This document shows, piece after piece, positions 1-8,612 of a stretch of DNA of 57,564 nt (its first letter is position 1; every line of letters starts with the position of its first letter). Both the position numbers and the translations under genes were made by a program. The stretch is from an uncultured Clostridia bacterium (GTDB taxonomy: Bacteria > Bacillota > Clostridia > Oscillospirales > Ruminococcaceae): NCBI GenBank assembly GCA_947383835.1, contig CANDEV010000016.1:1-57564 (forward strand), in the 5' to 3' direction. Under the pieces are notes generated by a model, which was not told where the DNA came from, did not search any database, and saw nothing but the letters and a program-made list of their open reading frames with translations.

Positions 1-358
1 ATACACTTTTTTCAAAATATACAACAGGCTTAAAACAGGCTTTATTTTTTGCGCTTCACTATAAATTTTATTTCAAAACCGTACTGTTGGCTATGAACAG
101 ATTTTGAGCAGAATTTGAGTGATTTTACAAAGTTTATTCATTGCCATATAAAATACTCTTCCATAAGTAAAGGACATTTTCAGACCGCATTTCCCGCTAC
201 TTAATAAAGATTAACATTTTGAAACAACAATTTGGAGAATTTTACAAATCAAATACTCTTTTATTGTTTAATATGACTTTTGTTTTGTTATAATATCAAT
301 ATTTATAAATAAAATTGTATAATCGTAAATTAATAAAAATAATGAAATTTTGACCGTT

Positions 359-392
359 CAACGAGATTTTTATACCGCTCGTTGTTTTTTTT
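359..392 (+). terminator. Rho-independent terminator
   Basis: Arms CAACGAG / CTCGTTG are separated by about 12 bases and followed by eight T. It would end a transcript coming from left of the window. Bases 1-358 are AT-rich and no supportable gene was seen there. Confidence 0.7.
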
Positions 393-393
393 G

Positions 394-422
394 TTGACTT
401 TTATTTTTTTACATGATAAAAT
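394..422 (+). promoter_or_regulatory. Sigma-A-type promoter of the lipoprotein/protease pair
   Basis: TTGACT (394-399) and TAAAAT (417-422) are 17 bases apart, just after the terminator and about 115 bases before the lipoprotein start. It would drive the lipoprotein and, through a 12-base gap, the protease gene. Confidence 0.6.
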
Positions 423-535
423 TAAACATAATAATATTATTTTCCCAATGGCTTATATATTTGTAAAGGAGGAAACGTATGTCTTGCTGATAAATCATAT
501 ATAATTGCATTAAAAATTAAGGAAGGTTTGATTGT

Positions 536-1189
536 GTGAAAAAAATTATATTATTAATAATTTCCAGTTTGTTTTTATTCACTTCTTGTCAAAACACAAG
601 TGATTATAGCGAAGTTGTTTTGCCTGATATTGTTTTTGTTGCAGTATTCCACTATCCCGAAGAAATACAATATTTAAGCGGAACATTTATAGGAACAGCT
701 GGATATTGTATTGACAAAAACGGTGAGATAAAATATTTTGAATTTCAAGATGAAGAAAAACCCATTTTTGATATTGAAAAAGGTTATACTACTATAGAAG
801 AGTATACTGAACTTAGGAATTTAAATGAACTTCACAAAAAGATACGTGAAATTTGTATTGATACCGAATTTGACCCAGTTATGAAAAGTGATTTAATGGA
901 AAGTTATAATATGCTTTTAAAAATAAATAAAAAAACTAAATTAGGGTTAGAAAAAGATATGCTAAACACATTATGGGGAACATCATATTTTTATGGGGTA
1001 AGAATAAACGAAAATAACGCAGAGGAATATATTTTAATACATGAGCACGGCGATTATTATTACATCAATGATAATCGTTATGCAAGTAAATTAACTTCTC
1101 GTTTATACAAGAAGTTCCCTGTAGAATGTGCAACTGATTTTCAGGTTAAAAGTAATAAGTTGGGTAAAAATGAAGATGAGAATAATTGA
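536..1189 (+). CDS. Predicted lipoprotein, unknown function
   Basis: A 217-residue protein starting at GTG 536, chosen because GGAAGG lies about 10 bases upstream and the signal peptide begins at once. Residues 1-18 form a lipoprotein signal (KK, hydrophobic core, lipobox FTSC), so Cys18 is the predicted lipidated residue and the protein should be anchored on the outer face of the membrane. The rest is hydrophilic and matches no family I recognise. It lies 11 bases upstream of the large CBM2/subtilase protein and probably shares its transcript, so it may be a partner of it, for example for retention or immunity; that is inference. Base composition is much more AT-rich than genes after 9.4 kb, consistent with acquired DNA. 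Confidence 0.85.
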   Translation: MKKIILLIISSLFLFTSCQNTSDYSEVVLPDIVFVAVFHYPEEIQYLSGTFIGTAGYCIDKNGEIKYFEFQDEEKPIFDIEKGYTTIEEYTELRNLNELHKKIREICIDTEFDPVMKSDLMESYNMLLKINKKTKLGLEKDMLNTLWGTSYFYGVRINENNAEEYILIHEHGDYYYINDNRYASKLTSRLYKKFPVECATDFQVKSNKLGKNEDENN

Positions 1190-1200
1190 GGAGGATTACA

Positions 1201-4200
1201 ATGAAAAAAATATGTAGTTTTTTATTAGTAGTAATAATAATGTTTAATATTTCTGTATCTCTTAAAGTAATTGCGGCAGAAGATATAGAAAGAACTTATA
1301 CATATGAAGGATATACTATTACATACAATATTATAAGTAGTTGGAAAAGTAATCAGAATGTAAGCATTACCATTACAAATACAAGCAATGAATCAATAGT
1401 GGGATGGGCGTTAAAATACAACGCAAATGGGGAAATATATGATTTATGGAATGGTATTGTTTACAGCAGTAACGATACTAAATATGTAATAAAAAATGCA
1501 GGTTATAACTATGAAATAAAACCTTTTGAATCAATTACTTTTGGTTATACTTTGACTGGTGAAAATCTTGCAATGCCGCAAAAATTTGAAATATGTTCAC
1601 ATAGAGTAAAAAAAGAAGACGGCTTTATAGTTAATCTTAAAGAAATAAATTATTGGGAAACCGGTTTCAATGGTGAGATAGCGATTACAAATTTAACGAA
1701 TAAACCTGTCGAAGCTTGGACACTTATATTTGAGAGTAGTTTTACAATTGAAGACTTATGGAGTGCTACTATTGTTTCTCAAAGTAATAATAAATATGAA
1801 ATTGCTAATCAGCAATGGACTACACCGATTCAACCAAATACAAGAACAACTTTTGGTTTTAGAGCAAGTTACAACAAAAATGTTAAAGCAACTATTGAAA
1901 ACATTACATTAACTGAAGTGATCATTGATGAAAACTTTGAATCAGTTGAATTTGATATCACAGATAAAAGTTATAGCGATGATATATACTATAAATCTGT
2001 AACAAGCAAAAATGAAGTTGTTTATGATGATATTGGTTTTGCTTATGTTCGTAATCAAATACTTCTTATGGCTGATGACAATATTTCATTTCAAGAAATG
2101 TCCAATATAGCTAATGATCTAAATGCTGAAATTGTTGGATATATTGATATTTTAAACAAATATCAAATTGAGTTTAAGTTCGATACAAATCTTGATTATT
2201 TGAATAGTATAATAGATGAGTTTAGGCAAAAGCCTTATGTTGAATCAATATCTTTAAATTACTTTTTTGATACAGAAGTGACTTCTTCAGAAGATGATTC
2301 ATTTCCGAAAGAAAATATAGAATCCAATATTTACAATTGGAATTTACATACTATAAACGTTTTTCAAGCATGGAATTATTATTCCCAAATGTCCACAGTA
2401 AATATTGGATTAATTGAACAAAAAAATAGTACTGGCAAAAATAAATATTTGAAATATAAAAAAACATGGACAGATCCATTAATCATTACTACTAATTTCC
2501 CCCAAGAAACTAAAGAGCATTCTATGCACGTTGCGGGAATAATGGCATCTGATTTTAATGACGAAAAAGGAACTGGTGGTGTTTGTCCAAAAAACAAGCT
2601 GTATGGCTGCTTTATAGGAAATGGTAATGGTCTAATGGATCAGGAATCAGCTATTTGTAAACTTGTAAAAAATAATGTTAAAGTTATAAACATAAGCTTA
2701 TCCACATTAAATGGAATTGAATTACTTTTTTTAAAAAATGATAGCAAAGAAACAAAACAAGAACTTAAAAAAGAATCTGAAGAAGCGTATAATACTTTAA
2801 AAAAATTAGTGAATAAGGGCTATGATTTTGTACTGGTAGTAGGTGCTGGAAACGATAATGTTGAAGCAGAATATGGCAATTATTTAAATGGTATTGATAA
2901 CGATATTAAAGGACGAATTATAGTTGTAGGTGCAATTGGAGAAATCAATAATGCGAATTACTATTATTGGGGTGATTGTAATTGGGGTAGCAGAGTAGAT
3001 GTTACAGCTCCAGGTGTTAAAGTATTTAGTACGGTTTCTGATGATTCATATGAATCTTATACTGGCTCATCTCAAGCAGCACCGCATGTTGCCGGAATAG
3101 CAGGAATGATTTACGCTGTTGACCCAAGTATTCCAGCTCCGTTTGTAAAGGCTATTATTGTAAAAACAAGCAAATTGAGAACTGTTTCTGATAATTATGG
3201 AAATGAATATGGAATAGCAGATGCGGGTTTAGCAGTAAGCACAGCGTATTATTATAATAAATCAGATAAAATCATTTTTGGTAAATTGATAGATTCAAAT
3301 GATTCTTCAAAAATTTACGATAATGTGGAATTAATTGTTACATATAATCAAAATGGTTTGTCAACAACTCAAAATATTCAAACCGATGAAAACGGTGAGT
3401 ACGAATTGGTAATTCCAAAAGAAATAAATATATCTGATTTAAATATTAAAATTGATGAATATAGTATAACAGAAACAAAATGTTTGGAAGAATTTTTAAA
3501 TAGTTCGGCTGTTGTTGAGACCAAAGTTATACCAGTTAAATCGTCTATAATAGGAAAAGTCACGGAATATAATAAAACTAAAAAAACTACAAAACCATTA
3601 GGTGACGTTTATGTTTCAGTTTACAAAGATGATTCTATTATAGCAAGTGCAAATACTAAGTCCGATGGTACATATAAAATTGAACTTAATCGACAGGGAG
3701 ATTTTATTGTAAAGTTTAGCGAAGAAAAACAGAAACCAATTTACATTAGTAATGGAGAATACATTGTCGATGCAGTATTCGAAGTTGAAGATGAAGAAGA
3801 TGATAAAAACGAAAACGATAAAGATAATAAAGATGAGAATAAGGACAATAAAGAAAATGAATACTGGGATATTGATGAAAATGAAAAAATTAATATTATT
3901 CTTAATGGCGATGGAAGTTCAAATTTTACTGGAGATTATTCAGGAGATTTGTTCAACGGGATTTGGCTGCATACATATGCTGGTATAAATGATTATTATG
4001 TTCATGTCTATATAACACCAACTGCTGGTGAATACACATCAAGGTTTGGATCAGCTGGCGGCGGACTTTATACAACTAGATATCATTATTGGAAACATGA
4101 ACTTAAAATGGCAACATATACAAATGACGGAACGCTTATTAAAGAACAAACTTTAAAAAAATATTATGAAGATATATATATCTATGTACCTAAATGGTAT

Positions 4201-4434
4201 TTAGGCTCAACACCATCAACACCACTTATGCAAACTGATTCAATAAATTCAATTGTAATAAGTAACACTGGTATAACATATAATGTTCATACGGACGGAT
4301 ATTATAAAGGAAGGGAAAATGCTATAGGCTCTCTTGGTATACGGAAAGAAAATTGGACAATGGACGAAAAAAACTCAATAAACTTTTATAATAACAGCAA
4401 GGTTAATGGTATAATAACTAAACAACCCTTTTAA
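1201..4434 (+). CDS. Secreted CBM2-CBM2-subtilase (S8)-like protein
   Basis: About 1,077 residues. The start is ATG 1201, preceded by GAGGAGG; an in-frame ATG at 1186 is less likely because it overlaps the upstream stop region. Order of parts: signal peptide (1-26); two CBM2-like domains (about 31-135 and 143-240, with GW...LW aromatic motifs and FGF/FGY ends); a probable I9-like propeptide (about 280-360); an S8 domain (about 391-684); two carboxypeptidase-regulatory/Cna_B-like beta domains (about 690-880); an Asp/Lys/Asn-rich linker; and an unknown C-terminal domain. In S8, His443 (HSMHVAG), Asn551 (GAGND) and Ser624 (GSSQAAPHVAG) are in place, but the usual Asp of the DTG motif is Glu406 (LIEQ). 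It is expected to be exported and to bind polysaccharide. Whether it cleaves protein is uncertain. It sits in AT-rich element DNA. Confidence 0.85.
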   Translation: MKKICSFLLVVIIMFNISVSLKVIAAEDIERTYTYEGYTITYNIISSWKSNQNVSITITNTSNESIVGWALKYNANGEIYDLWNGIVYSSNDTKYVIKNAGYNYEIKPFESITFGYTLTGENLAMPQKFEICSHRVKKEDGFIVNLKEINYWETGFNGEIAITNLTNKPVEAWTLIFESSFTIEDLWSATIVSQSNNKYEIANQQWTTPIQPNTRTTFGFRASYNKNVKATIENITLTEVIIDENFESVEFDITDKSYSDDIYYKSVTSKNEVVYDDIGFAYVRNQILLMADDNISFQEMSNIANDLNAEIVGYIDILNKYQIEFKFDTNLDYLNSIIDEFRQKPYVESISLNYFFDTEVTSSEDDSFPKENIESNIYNWNLHTINVFQAWNYYSQMSTVNIGLIEQKNSTGKNKYLKYKKTWTDPLIITTNFPQETKEHSMHVAGIMASDFNDEKGTGGVCPKNKLYGCFIGNGNGLMDQESAICKLVKNNVKVINISLSTLNGIELLFLKNDSKETKQELKKESEEAYNTLKKLVNKGYDFVLVVGAGNDNVEAEYGNYLNGIDNDIKGRIIVVGAIGEINNANYYYWGDCNWGSRVDVTAPGVKVFSTVSDDSYESYTGSSQAAPHVAGIAGMIYAVDPSIPAPFVKAIIVKTSKLRTVSDNYGNEYGIADAGLAVSTAYYYNKSDKIIFGKLIDSNDSSKIYDNVELIVTYNQNGLSTTQNIQTDENGEYELVIPKEINISDLNIKIDEYSITETKCLEEFLNSSAVVETKVIPVKSSIIGKVTEYNKTKKTTKPLGDVYVSVYKDDSIIASANTKSDGTYKIELNRQGDFIVKFSEEKQKPIYISNGEYIVDAVFEVEDEEDDKNENDKDNKDENKDNKENEYWDIDENEKINIILNGDGSSNFTGDYSGDLFNGIWLHTYAGINDYYVHVYITPTAGEYTSRFGSAGGGLYTTRYHYWKHELKMATYTNDGTLIKEQTLKKYYEDIYIYVPKWYLGSTPSTPLMQTDSINSIVISNTGITYNVHTDGYYKGRENAIGSLGIRKENWTMDEKNSINFYNNSKVNGIITKQPF

Positions 4435-4636
4435 ATATTAAGTTAAATGATAGGGTATGGGGAACCAAACTGTATAAATGGACTATTTACAAAAATGCCA
4501 ACAAAAACCTGTCATATTATTTTATGGTAGTTTTTTGCAGGGCAAATGTCGGTTTACAGGTGTTTGCTTTATGTTGTGTTTTTAGAAATGAATTATATGA
4601 AATGCTTTTGGTTATAAAAGCTTAAAAATCAAGATT
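4435..4636. other. Non-coding gap after the protease gene
   Basis: About 200 AT-rich bases between the protease stop and the mobC 3' end. I see no supportable gene or promoter here. Confidence 0.5.
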
Positions 4637-5032
4637 TCAATCAAGGTATTGCGGATATTTCGCAATACCTTGATTTTTGCAGGGAGATATATGGTTTATA
4701 CTTCTTTTATAGGTATGTGTTTTCAGTAAAATATGGCAAAGCAGTAAATTTTCCTTTCGTATTTTTTCAATGTCCTCGGCGTAAATGTTGTTAGTCTCAT
4801 TCGTCTTTTTTGCTATCTGATTTATGTTGTTCCCTATGATACGCAAGGCGTTCATCACGGGGGCAACATTTTTTGCTGTGTAACAAGTTATTTGTCCGTT
4901 TACCGATATTTGTCTGATGTACGTCCCTGTTTTCATTGACAAGGCGGCAGCACGTTTTTCAACCTCCTGCCATTCTTCTAAAGGGTATGTGACTTTCTTT
5001 TCTTTGACCTTTTTGTACTTTCTCAAATTCAT
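4637..5032 (-). CDS. mobC: MobC-like mobilization (relaxosome) protein
   Basis: 131 residues. It resembles the MobC accessory family (PF05713): a basic N-terminus, then EWxEVEKRAAALSMKTGTYIRQ and the family-typical NALRIIGNNINQIAKKTNE segment at about residues 75-93. MobC proteins help the relaxase bind oriT during plasmid or element mobilization. ATG 5032 lies only one base from its GGAGG; an in-frame TTG at 5026 has better spacing, so the start is uncertain by two residues. The last 13 residues are encoded by a perfect hairpin that looks like a terminator, so the C-terminus may be a truncated or rearranged end. No relaxase gene follows it. That leaves either a decayed mobilization module or one completed elsewhere. 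Confidence 0.8.
   Translation of the reverse strand: MNLRKYKKVKEKKVTYPLEEWQEVEKRAAALSMKTGTYIRQISVNGQITCYTAKNVAPVMNALRIIGNNINQIAKKTNETNNIYAEDIEKIRKENLLLCHILLKTHTYKRSINHISPCKNQGIAKYPQYLD
4639..4675. terminator. Perfect 15-bp-arm hairpin overlapping the mobC 3' end
   Basis: The arms run 4639-4653 and 4661-4675 with a 7-base loop and match perfectly. A T-run follows on the plus strand and a weaker one on the minus strand, so it may stop transcription in both directions. It lies inside the last codons of mobC. Confidence 0.65.
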
Positions 5033-5107
5033 TCCTCCATTCTGGCAACGGTCTTAGGCAGAGCCTAAAAATTAATTCATATACTTTTAGGGCGGCGGGT
5101 TCCCTAA

Positions 5108-5187
5108 AAGTTTTTTGAGGGGGTAACACCTCAAAAACATTTGAAAGTGGTCGGTATGCACCACTTTCTGTGCTTGCTAAGCATACC
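5108..5187. other. Candidate oriT region
   Basis: Directly upstream of mobC are nested inverted repeats: TTTTTGAGG (5112-5120) with CCTCAAAAA (5129-5137), GAAAGTGG (5143-5150) with CCACTTTC (5161-5168), and GGTATGC (5153-5159) with GCATACC (5181-5187). A GC-rich stretch with GGGCGTACCCC follows near 5230. Clustered inverted repeats beside mobC are typical of oriT, but I cannot identify the nick site. The rest of 5033-5528 holds no supportable full gene. Confidence 0.35.
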
Positions 5188-5339
5188 CAAAAACAAAAAA
5201 TTCATACTCCAAATTTTGAGTTGTCGTGCCCGTATGGGCGTACCCCTCCAAAATTTTCTGTGGCGGCGAACAGCAGAAAATATTTATCCCCTCACTAATA
5301 GGAGATTTTTTGGTGAAATTTCAATGTTTTTTGATAGGG

Positions 5340-5450
5340 TAAAAAAAAGTTTATATGAATAAACAAATTGATGTCACAAAAGTTATGCAAAATGTAGAAT
5401 TTTAAAAATGATTTTCAAATGCCGTGAAAAGAATTTGAAAATGGCTTGCT
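5340..5450 (+). repeat. Direct repeat copy 1, with 16-codon ORF
   Basis: This stretch matches 6905-7025 imperfectly, with a perfect core of 31 bases (5371-5401 versus 6942-6972). It begins a short reading frame at ATG 5355 (MNKQIDVTKVMQNVEF, then stop). The other copy keeps the same peptide start. Confidence 0.7.
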
Positions 5451-5528
5451 GTTCATTTCACGAGAAAACTGCGAGCCATTTGGCAAGTATTTTTTCATAG
5501 AGAATAACTGTGTATAGATGTTATTTTA

Positions 5529-5557
5529 TTGACAAGTTTTTTTTAAAGTAGTATAAT
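5529..5557 (+). promoter_or_regulatory. Consensus sigma-A promoter
   Basis: TTGACA (5529-5534) and TATAAT (5552-5557) are separated by 17 bases, both exact consensus, 83 bases upstream of the 326-residue gene. Confidence 0.8.
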
Positions 5558-5639
5558 TTATTGTGCAAAGTTGAAAAAACGAATATAATCTAAATGAACA
5601 AAAGTAATTTAGATTGACTATTAATCTGGAGGTATAGTA

Positions 5640-6620
5640 ATGAATGACAGAGTAAAAAATTTTTTTTATGATATTGATAATGCTATTTATAATAATCCAA
5701 CTGAACTTGCAAAAGAATTTATAATGTTTATGGTAAATAATCAGGAATATGAAAAAATAGATTATCAAGATTATAATACTTCAATATTATCCGATGATAT
5801 TTCTTTAGATTATGTAACAAGAATGTCGTTGTTGGTTTCTAATAAATTATTATTAACTAATAATTCACAATGTAAGACTAAAATTTATACTGATTTAAAT
5901 CATGTTGATGATGGTTATGCTTACCGTTACTATACGAAAAATAACGATTTGTATGCACTAGGCAGCTGGATACAGAAAAGTCGTTCTTTATTAATAGATG
6001 GAAGAATTAGTTACGTCCCACAAGTGAAAAAAGCGTTATATGATTGTGATGAGTTAGGAAATTATTTGTATGGTGCAGGATCATATGAAATTATAAATTT
6101 AGAAGATGTTCCCAAATATGTAGTCGCATCAAAAAAATTAATTACAACAACTACTAATCTAGATACAAGGTATATAGAACCAGTTTTGAATCTTGAAATG
6201 CCTGTAATTAATGAAGTCAATTTGGAAAATTTTGCAAATATTGTTTTAGAAAATAGTGAGGCTTTGGATAGATTTCAAAATTATTTGAAATTATCATTTT
6301 TGGACTTTTCAGATAAGCCTAATGATTTAGATAAGTTATCTTTAGATATACAAAGACAATTACGCGATATTCAGCACTTATACAAAAAAACTATAAATAA
6401 ATATAAAATTAATATGGCAATTAGTAGTATAGCAACGATTACAGCTACTCTATTTTGTATAAAGGCTAATGTGAACGAAGCAATAAAAATTGCAATGGGA
6501 TTAAGCGGAGCACAATGTGGTCTTGTTCCATTTTTGAAATCAAACTTAGAATACTTTACTTTGAAAGATAATATGATGGATAATAATTGTTATTTTTTAT
6601 GGGTGTTAAAAAATAATTAA
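5640..6620 (+). CDS. Hypothetical protein, 326 aa, probably membrane-associated
   Basis: Starts at ATG 5640 after CTGGAGG and has its own perfect consensus promoter. I do not recognise a family. The N-terminal two thirds are acidic and hydrophilic; residues about 255-290 contain two moderately hydrophobic stretches (INMAISSIATITATLFCI and IAMGLSGAQCGLVPF) that could be a membrane hairpin. There are no cysteine clusters or nucleotide-binding motifs. It is very AT-rich, independently expressed and bracketed by a roughly 110-bp direct duplication (5340-5450 and 6905-7025). It therefore reads as a cargo gene added to the element. Possible roles such as defence or exclusion are guesses. Confidence 0.75.
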   Translation: MNDRVKNFFYDIDNAIYNNPTELAKEFIMFMVNNQEYEKIDYQDYNTSILSDDISLDYVTRMSLLVSNKLLLTNNSQCKTKIYTDLNHVDDGYAYRYYTKNNDLYALGSWIQKSRSLLIDGRISYVPQVKKALYDCDELGNYLYGAGSYEIINLEDVPKYVVASKKLITTTTNLDTRYIEPVLNLEMPVINEVNLENFANIVLENSEALDRFQNYLKLSFLDFSDKPNDLDKLSLDIQRQLRDIQHLYKKTINKYKINMAISSIATITATLFCIKANVNEAIKIAMGLSGAQCGLVPFLKSNLEYFTLKDNMMDNNCYFLWVLKNN

Positions 6621-6731
6621 GTGAAATATATATTGAAATTTGAATCTTTTAGGATAAAATAAACATTAAAATAGTCAAGAACTACACAATTGTGAGAAAC
6701 GAATCAACGTGGACTGTGTGGTATTACGATA

Positions 6732-6767
6732 AAGAGCAGCGGTATGAAATGCCGTTGCTCTTTTTTA
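6732..6767 (+). terminator. Rho-independent terminator
   Basis: AGAGCAGCGG pairs with CCGTTGCTCT (one G:U pair) and is followed by TTTTTT. It ends the unit of the 326-residue gene. The remainder of 6621-7173 contains the second direct-repeat copy and no supportable full gene. Confidence 0.8.
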
Positions 6768-6904
6768 TTTGGTATTCATCTAGCTAACAAATTTCGGAGG
6801 GCAGAATTTCAATTGCTTTCAAACTAAAGTTATTTCTTCAAAAAATGACAAACTGTGCGTATGTAAGTTCACAGTTATGGACGGGTTAAAAAGGACAATG
6901 TTTT

Positions 6905-7025
6905 TTAATAGTTAAAAAAGTTTAGATGGATAAACAATTTTATGTCACAAAAGTTATGCAAAATGTAGAATTAAAAAAAGTTTTTCAAATGTCGTTAAAA
7001 AAACATTGAAAAAGGGCTTGTTTTT
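6905..7025 (+). repeat. Direct repeat copy 2, with 27-codon ORF
   Basis: The partner of 5340-5450. A short frame from ATG 6926 reads MDKQFYVTKVMQNVELKKVF and seven more residues. It shares VTKVMQNVE with copy 1. This may be the remnant of a gene start, or a leader peptide of the downstream genes. Confidence 0.7.
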
Positions 7026-7173
7026 TTCCTATTAGTGAAAGGGTATAATTCCGCAGATGTCATCTTCGCCGCTGATAACTGCACCTCGCCAAAAAGTTTG
7101 TCCTTTCAAATATGAAAAATATAGGACGTGATAACAGACGGATATTTTCAAAGAAATAAAGGACAGGGTATCA

Positions 7174-7746
7174 ATGCCAGACGTGGCAAAATTTTACGGC
7201 TTGCAGATAAACCGTTCGGGAATGGCACGTTGTACGTTTCAGGAGGAAAAAACTCCGAGCCTTAAAGTTTACGACGACCATTTCTACTGTTTTGGGTGTG
7301 GCGCAACAGGCGATTGTACTGGTTTTGTTGCAAAGCTGTTTGGTATCTCACAGTTTGAAGCCGCCAAAAAGATAAGTCACGATTTTGGTCTTAACCTTTT
7401 CAATAGGGAAATCGCCGTCCCTGTTAATAAGGTGTTGCAAGCCGAGAATGATTATCGTATGTGGCTGCGAAAAGCAAGCGTTACTCTTTCGGAATATCTC
7501 ACAAGGCTTTCAAAGTGGGGAAAAATTTATGCTCCAAAAAATTTTTCGGAGCAGCCTCACCCGCTGTTTGTGGAAAGTCTGACAAAAAGAGATTACATAG
7601 AATATCTTTCGGAAGTTCTGACCTACGGTTCGGACAAAGAAAAACGACAGCTTTACGCAAGCTGCCGTGAGGATATTATGAAGATACTGGAACGCCTTGA
7701 CAAGCTCTCCGCTGCCGAACGTCCCGTGAAAAGAAAAGCTATTTAA
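7174..7746 (+). CDS. CHC2 zinc-finger (DnaG-type) primase-like protein
   Basis: 190 residues. Residues about 1-75 match the N-terminal zinc-binding domain of DnaG-type primases: SMPDVAKFYGL, then CTFQEEKTPSLKV and FYCFGCGATGD. Such proteins are common on conjugative and mobilizable elements. The first ligand pair is normally CPFH; here it is CTFQ, so the usual His is Gln and zinc binding is doubtful. No TOPRIM catalytic domain follows; the C-terminal half is basic and unknown. Homology-like sequence (DIFKEIKDRVS) continues upstream of ATG 7174 to a TAA at 7132 without a normal start codon, so the true start may have been lost or may be a rare codon. The stop is 13 bases before the next gene. 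Confidence 0.7.
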   Translation: MPDVAKFYGLQINRSGMARCTFQEEKTPSLKVYDDHFYCFGCGATGDCTGFVAKLFGISQFEAAKKISHDFGLNLFNREIAVPVNKVLQAENDYRMWLRKASVTLSEYLTRLSKWGKIYAPKNFSEQPHPLFVESLTKRDYIEYLSEVLTYGSDKEKRQLYASCREDIMKILERLDKLSAAERPVKRKAI

Positions 7747-7759
7747 TGGAGGACTTAAA

Positions 7760-8158
7760 ATGCTTGTTAATAAAGAAGCCTGCTGTTTTATGCGGCTTTT
7801 GAAAAATTTGCTTGATGATGACAGAAATTATTTGCTGCCTGTGAAAAAATATATAAATGTTCGCCCTGCCAAAAATCTGTTGGGATATTATGACAGGGAC
7901 TATATTTATCTTATTCCCAGCGTAGTGGTCGGAATGTGCGACAATATTCTGATACGGCATAAGTCTGCGCCTTTGAAAATGCAAAAAGTTTTGAAACAGC
8001 TTTTTAGGCTCAACCTTATAAAAGTGCATTGGGTGCTGACCGATGAAGTCAGATACCGTCCGCAGAAGCGTATTGGGAAAACCCGCAGGCGGTACATAAC
8101 CTTTCACAAAAAACAGTTTACAAAATTTATTGCAAGGGAGTGTTATTGTGAATCGTAA
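7760..8158 (+). CDS. Hypothetical element protein, 132 aa
   Basis: Starts at ATG 7760 after a good GGAGG (7747-7751). It is a basic protein of no family I can name, with a C-terminal run rich in Arg and Lys (YRPQKRIGKTRRRYITFHKK) that could bind nucleic acid. It lies between the CHC2 protein and the HU-like gene, whose GTG start overlaps its last 11 bases, so the three form one operon. A role in element replication or maintenance is inferred from neighbours only. Confidence 0.7.
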   Translation: MLVNKEACCFMRLLKNLLDDDRNYLLPVKKYINVRPAKNLLGYYDRDYIYLIPSVVVGMCDNILIRHKSAPLKMQKVLKQLFRLNLIKVHWVLTDEVRYRPQKRIGKTRRRYITFHKKQFTKFIARECYCES

Positions 8159-8381
8159 AGAATTTGTAAAGGAAGTTTCCAAACACAAGGGTTTTAGCCA
8201 AACGAGGGCGTACCGTTCTCTCAATGCGGTTATGGATACCATTCGTGTGGCTTTGATGAACGGTGATGAGGTTGAGATAGGCGGGTTTGGCACTTTTGCT
8301 GTTGTTACAGATTTGAAGGGTGAGCGTATTCCTGTTTTTAAGGCGGGAAAAGCTTTGAAACAAAACTTTAATACAAAGTAA
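8148..8381 (+). CDS. HU-family DNA-binding protein
   Basis: 77 residues from GTG 8148, chosen because AAGGGAG (8134-8140) is 7 bases upstream and the sequence then begins MNRKEFVKEVS as HU proteins do. The beta-arm signature GDEVEIGGFGTFAV is present at about residues 39-52, and the C-terminus is somewhat shorter than the usual 90 residues. HU proteins are dimeric architectural proteins that bend DNA. One on a mobile element may assist recombination or replication. It overlaps the end of the preceding gene by 11 bases. Confidence 0.85.
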   Translation: MNRKEFVKEVSKHKGFSQTRAYRSLNAVMDTIRVALMNGDEVEIGGFGTFAVVTDLKGERIPVFKAGKALKQNFNTK

Positions 8382-8456
8382 AAAAATTCAAAAATATAGA
8401 TATTTGTTTAATAGCTTGCATAAAATTTATAAAGAGAGGAGGCATATCAATTACAT

Positions 8457-8612
8457 ATGACTAATACTATTGTTATACCAATTCAGGACAATGAAAGTAA
8501 AGTCGTAAAAAATATGCCTATTGAAATAATTATTACAGAAGAAGAAACATCAAAGGAAGTAATTGCCAAATCGATTTTTGAAGCTATCAAAATTCTTCTC
8601 GATCCAACTTAA
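8457..8612 (+). CDS. Small ORF, 51 aa, unknown
   Basis: ATG 8457 to TAA 8610-8612, encoding an acidic peptide beginning MTNTIVIPIQD and ending FEAIKILLDPT. A strong AGAGGAGG lies 14 bases upstream, longer than ideal. It follows the HU gene by 75 bases. Its last 63 bases overlap the 3' end of the convergent XRE gene, which weakens the case for one of the two ends. I recognise no family. Confidence 0.45.
   Translation: MTNTIVIPIQDNESKVVKNMPIEIIITEEETSKEVIAKSIFEAIKILLDPT

Noticed and set aside
5141..5362. 73-codon plus-strand frame in the mobC upstream region
   Set aside because: It crosses the inverted repeats of the candidate oriT and has no ribosome site.
7739..8293. 184-codon minus-strand frame opposite the primase operon
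   Set aside because: Antisense to genes with well-spaced ribosome sites and a recognisable HU domain.
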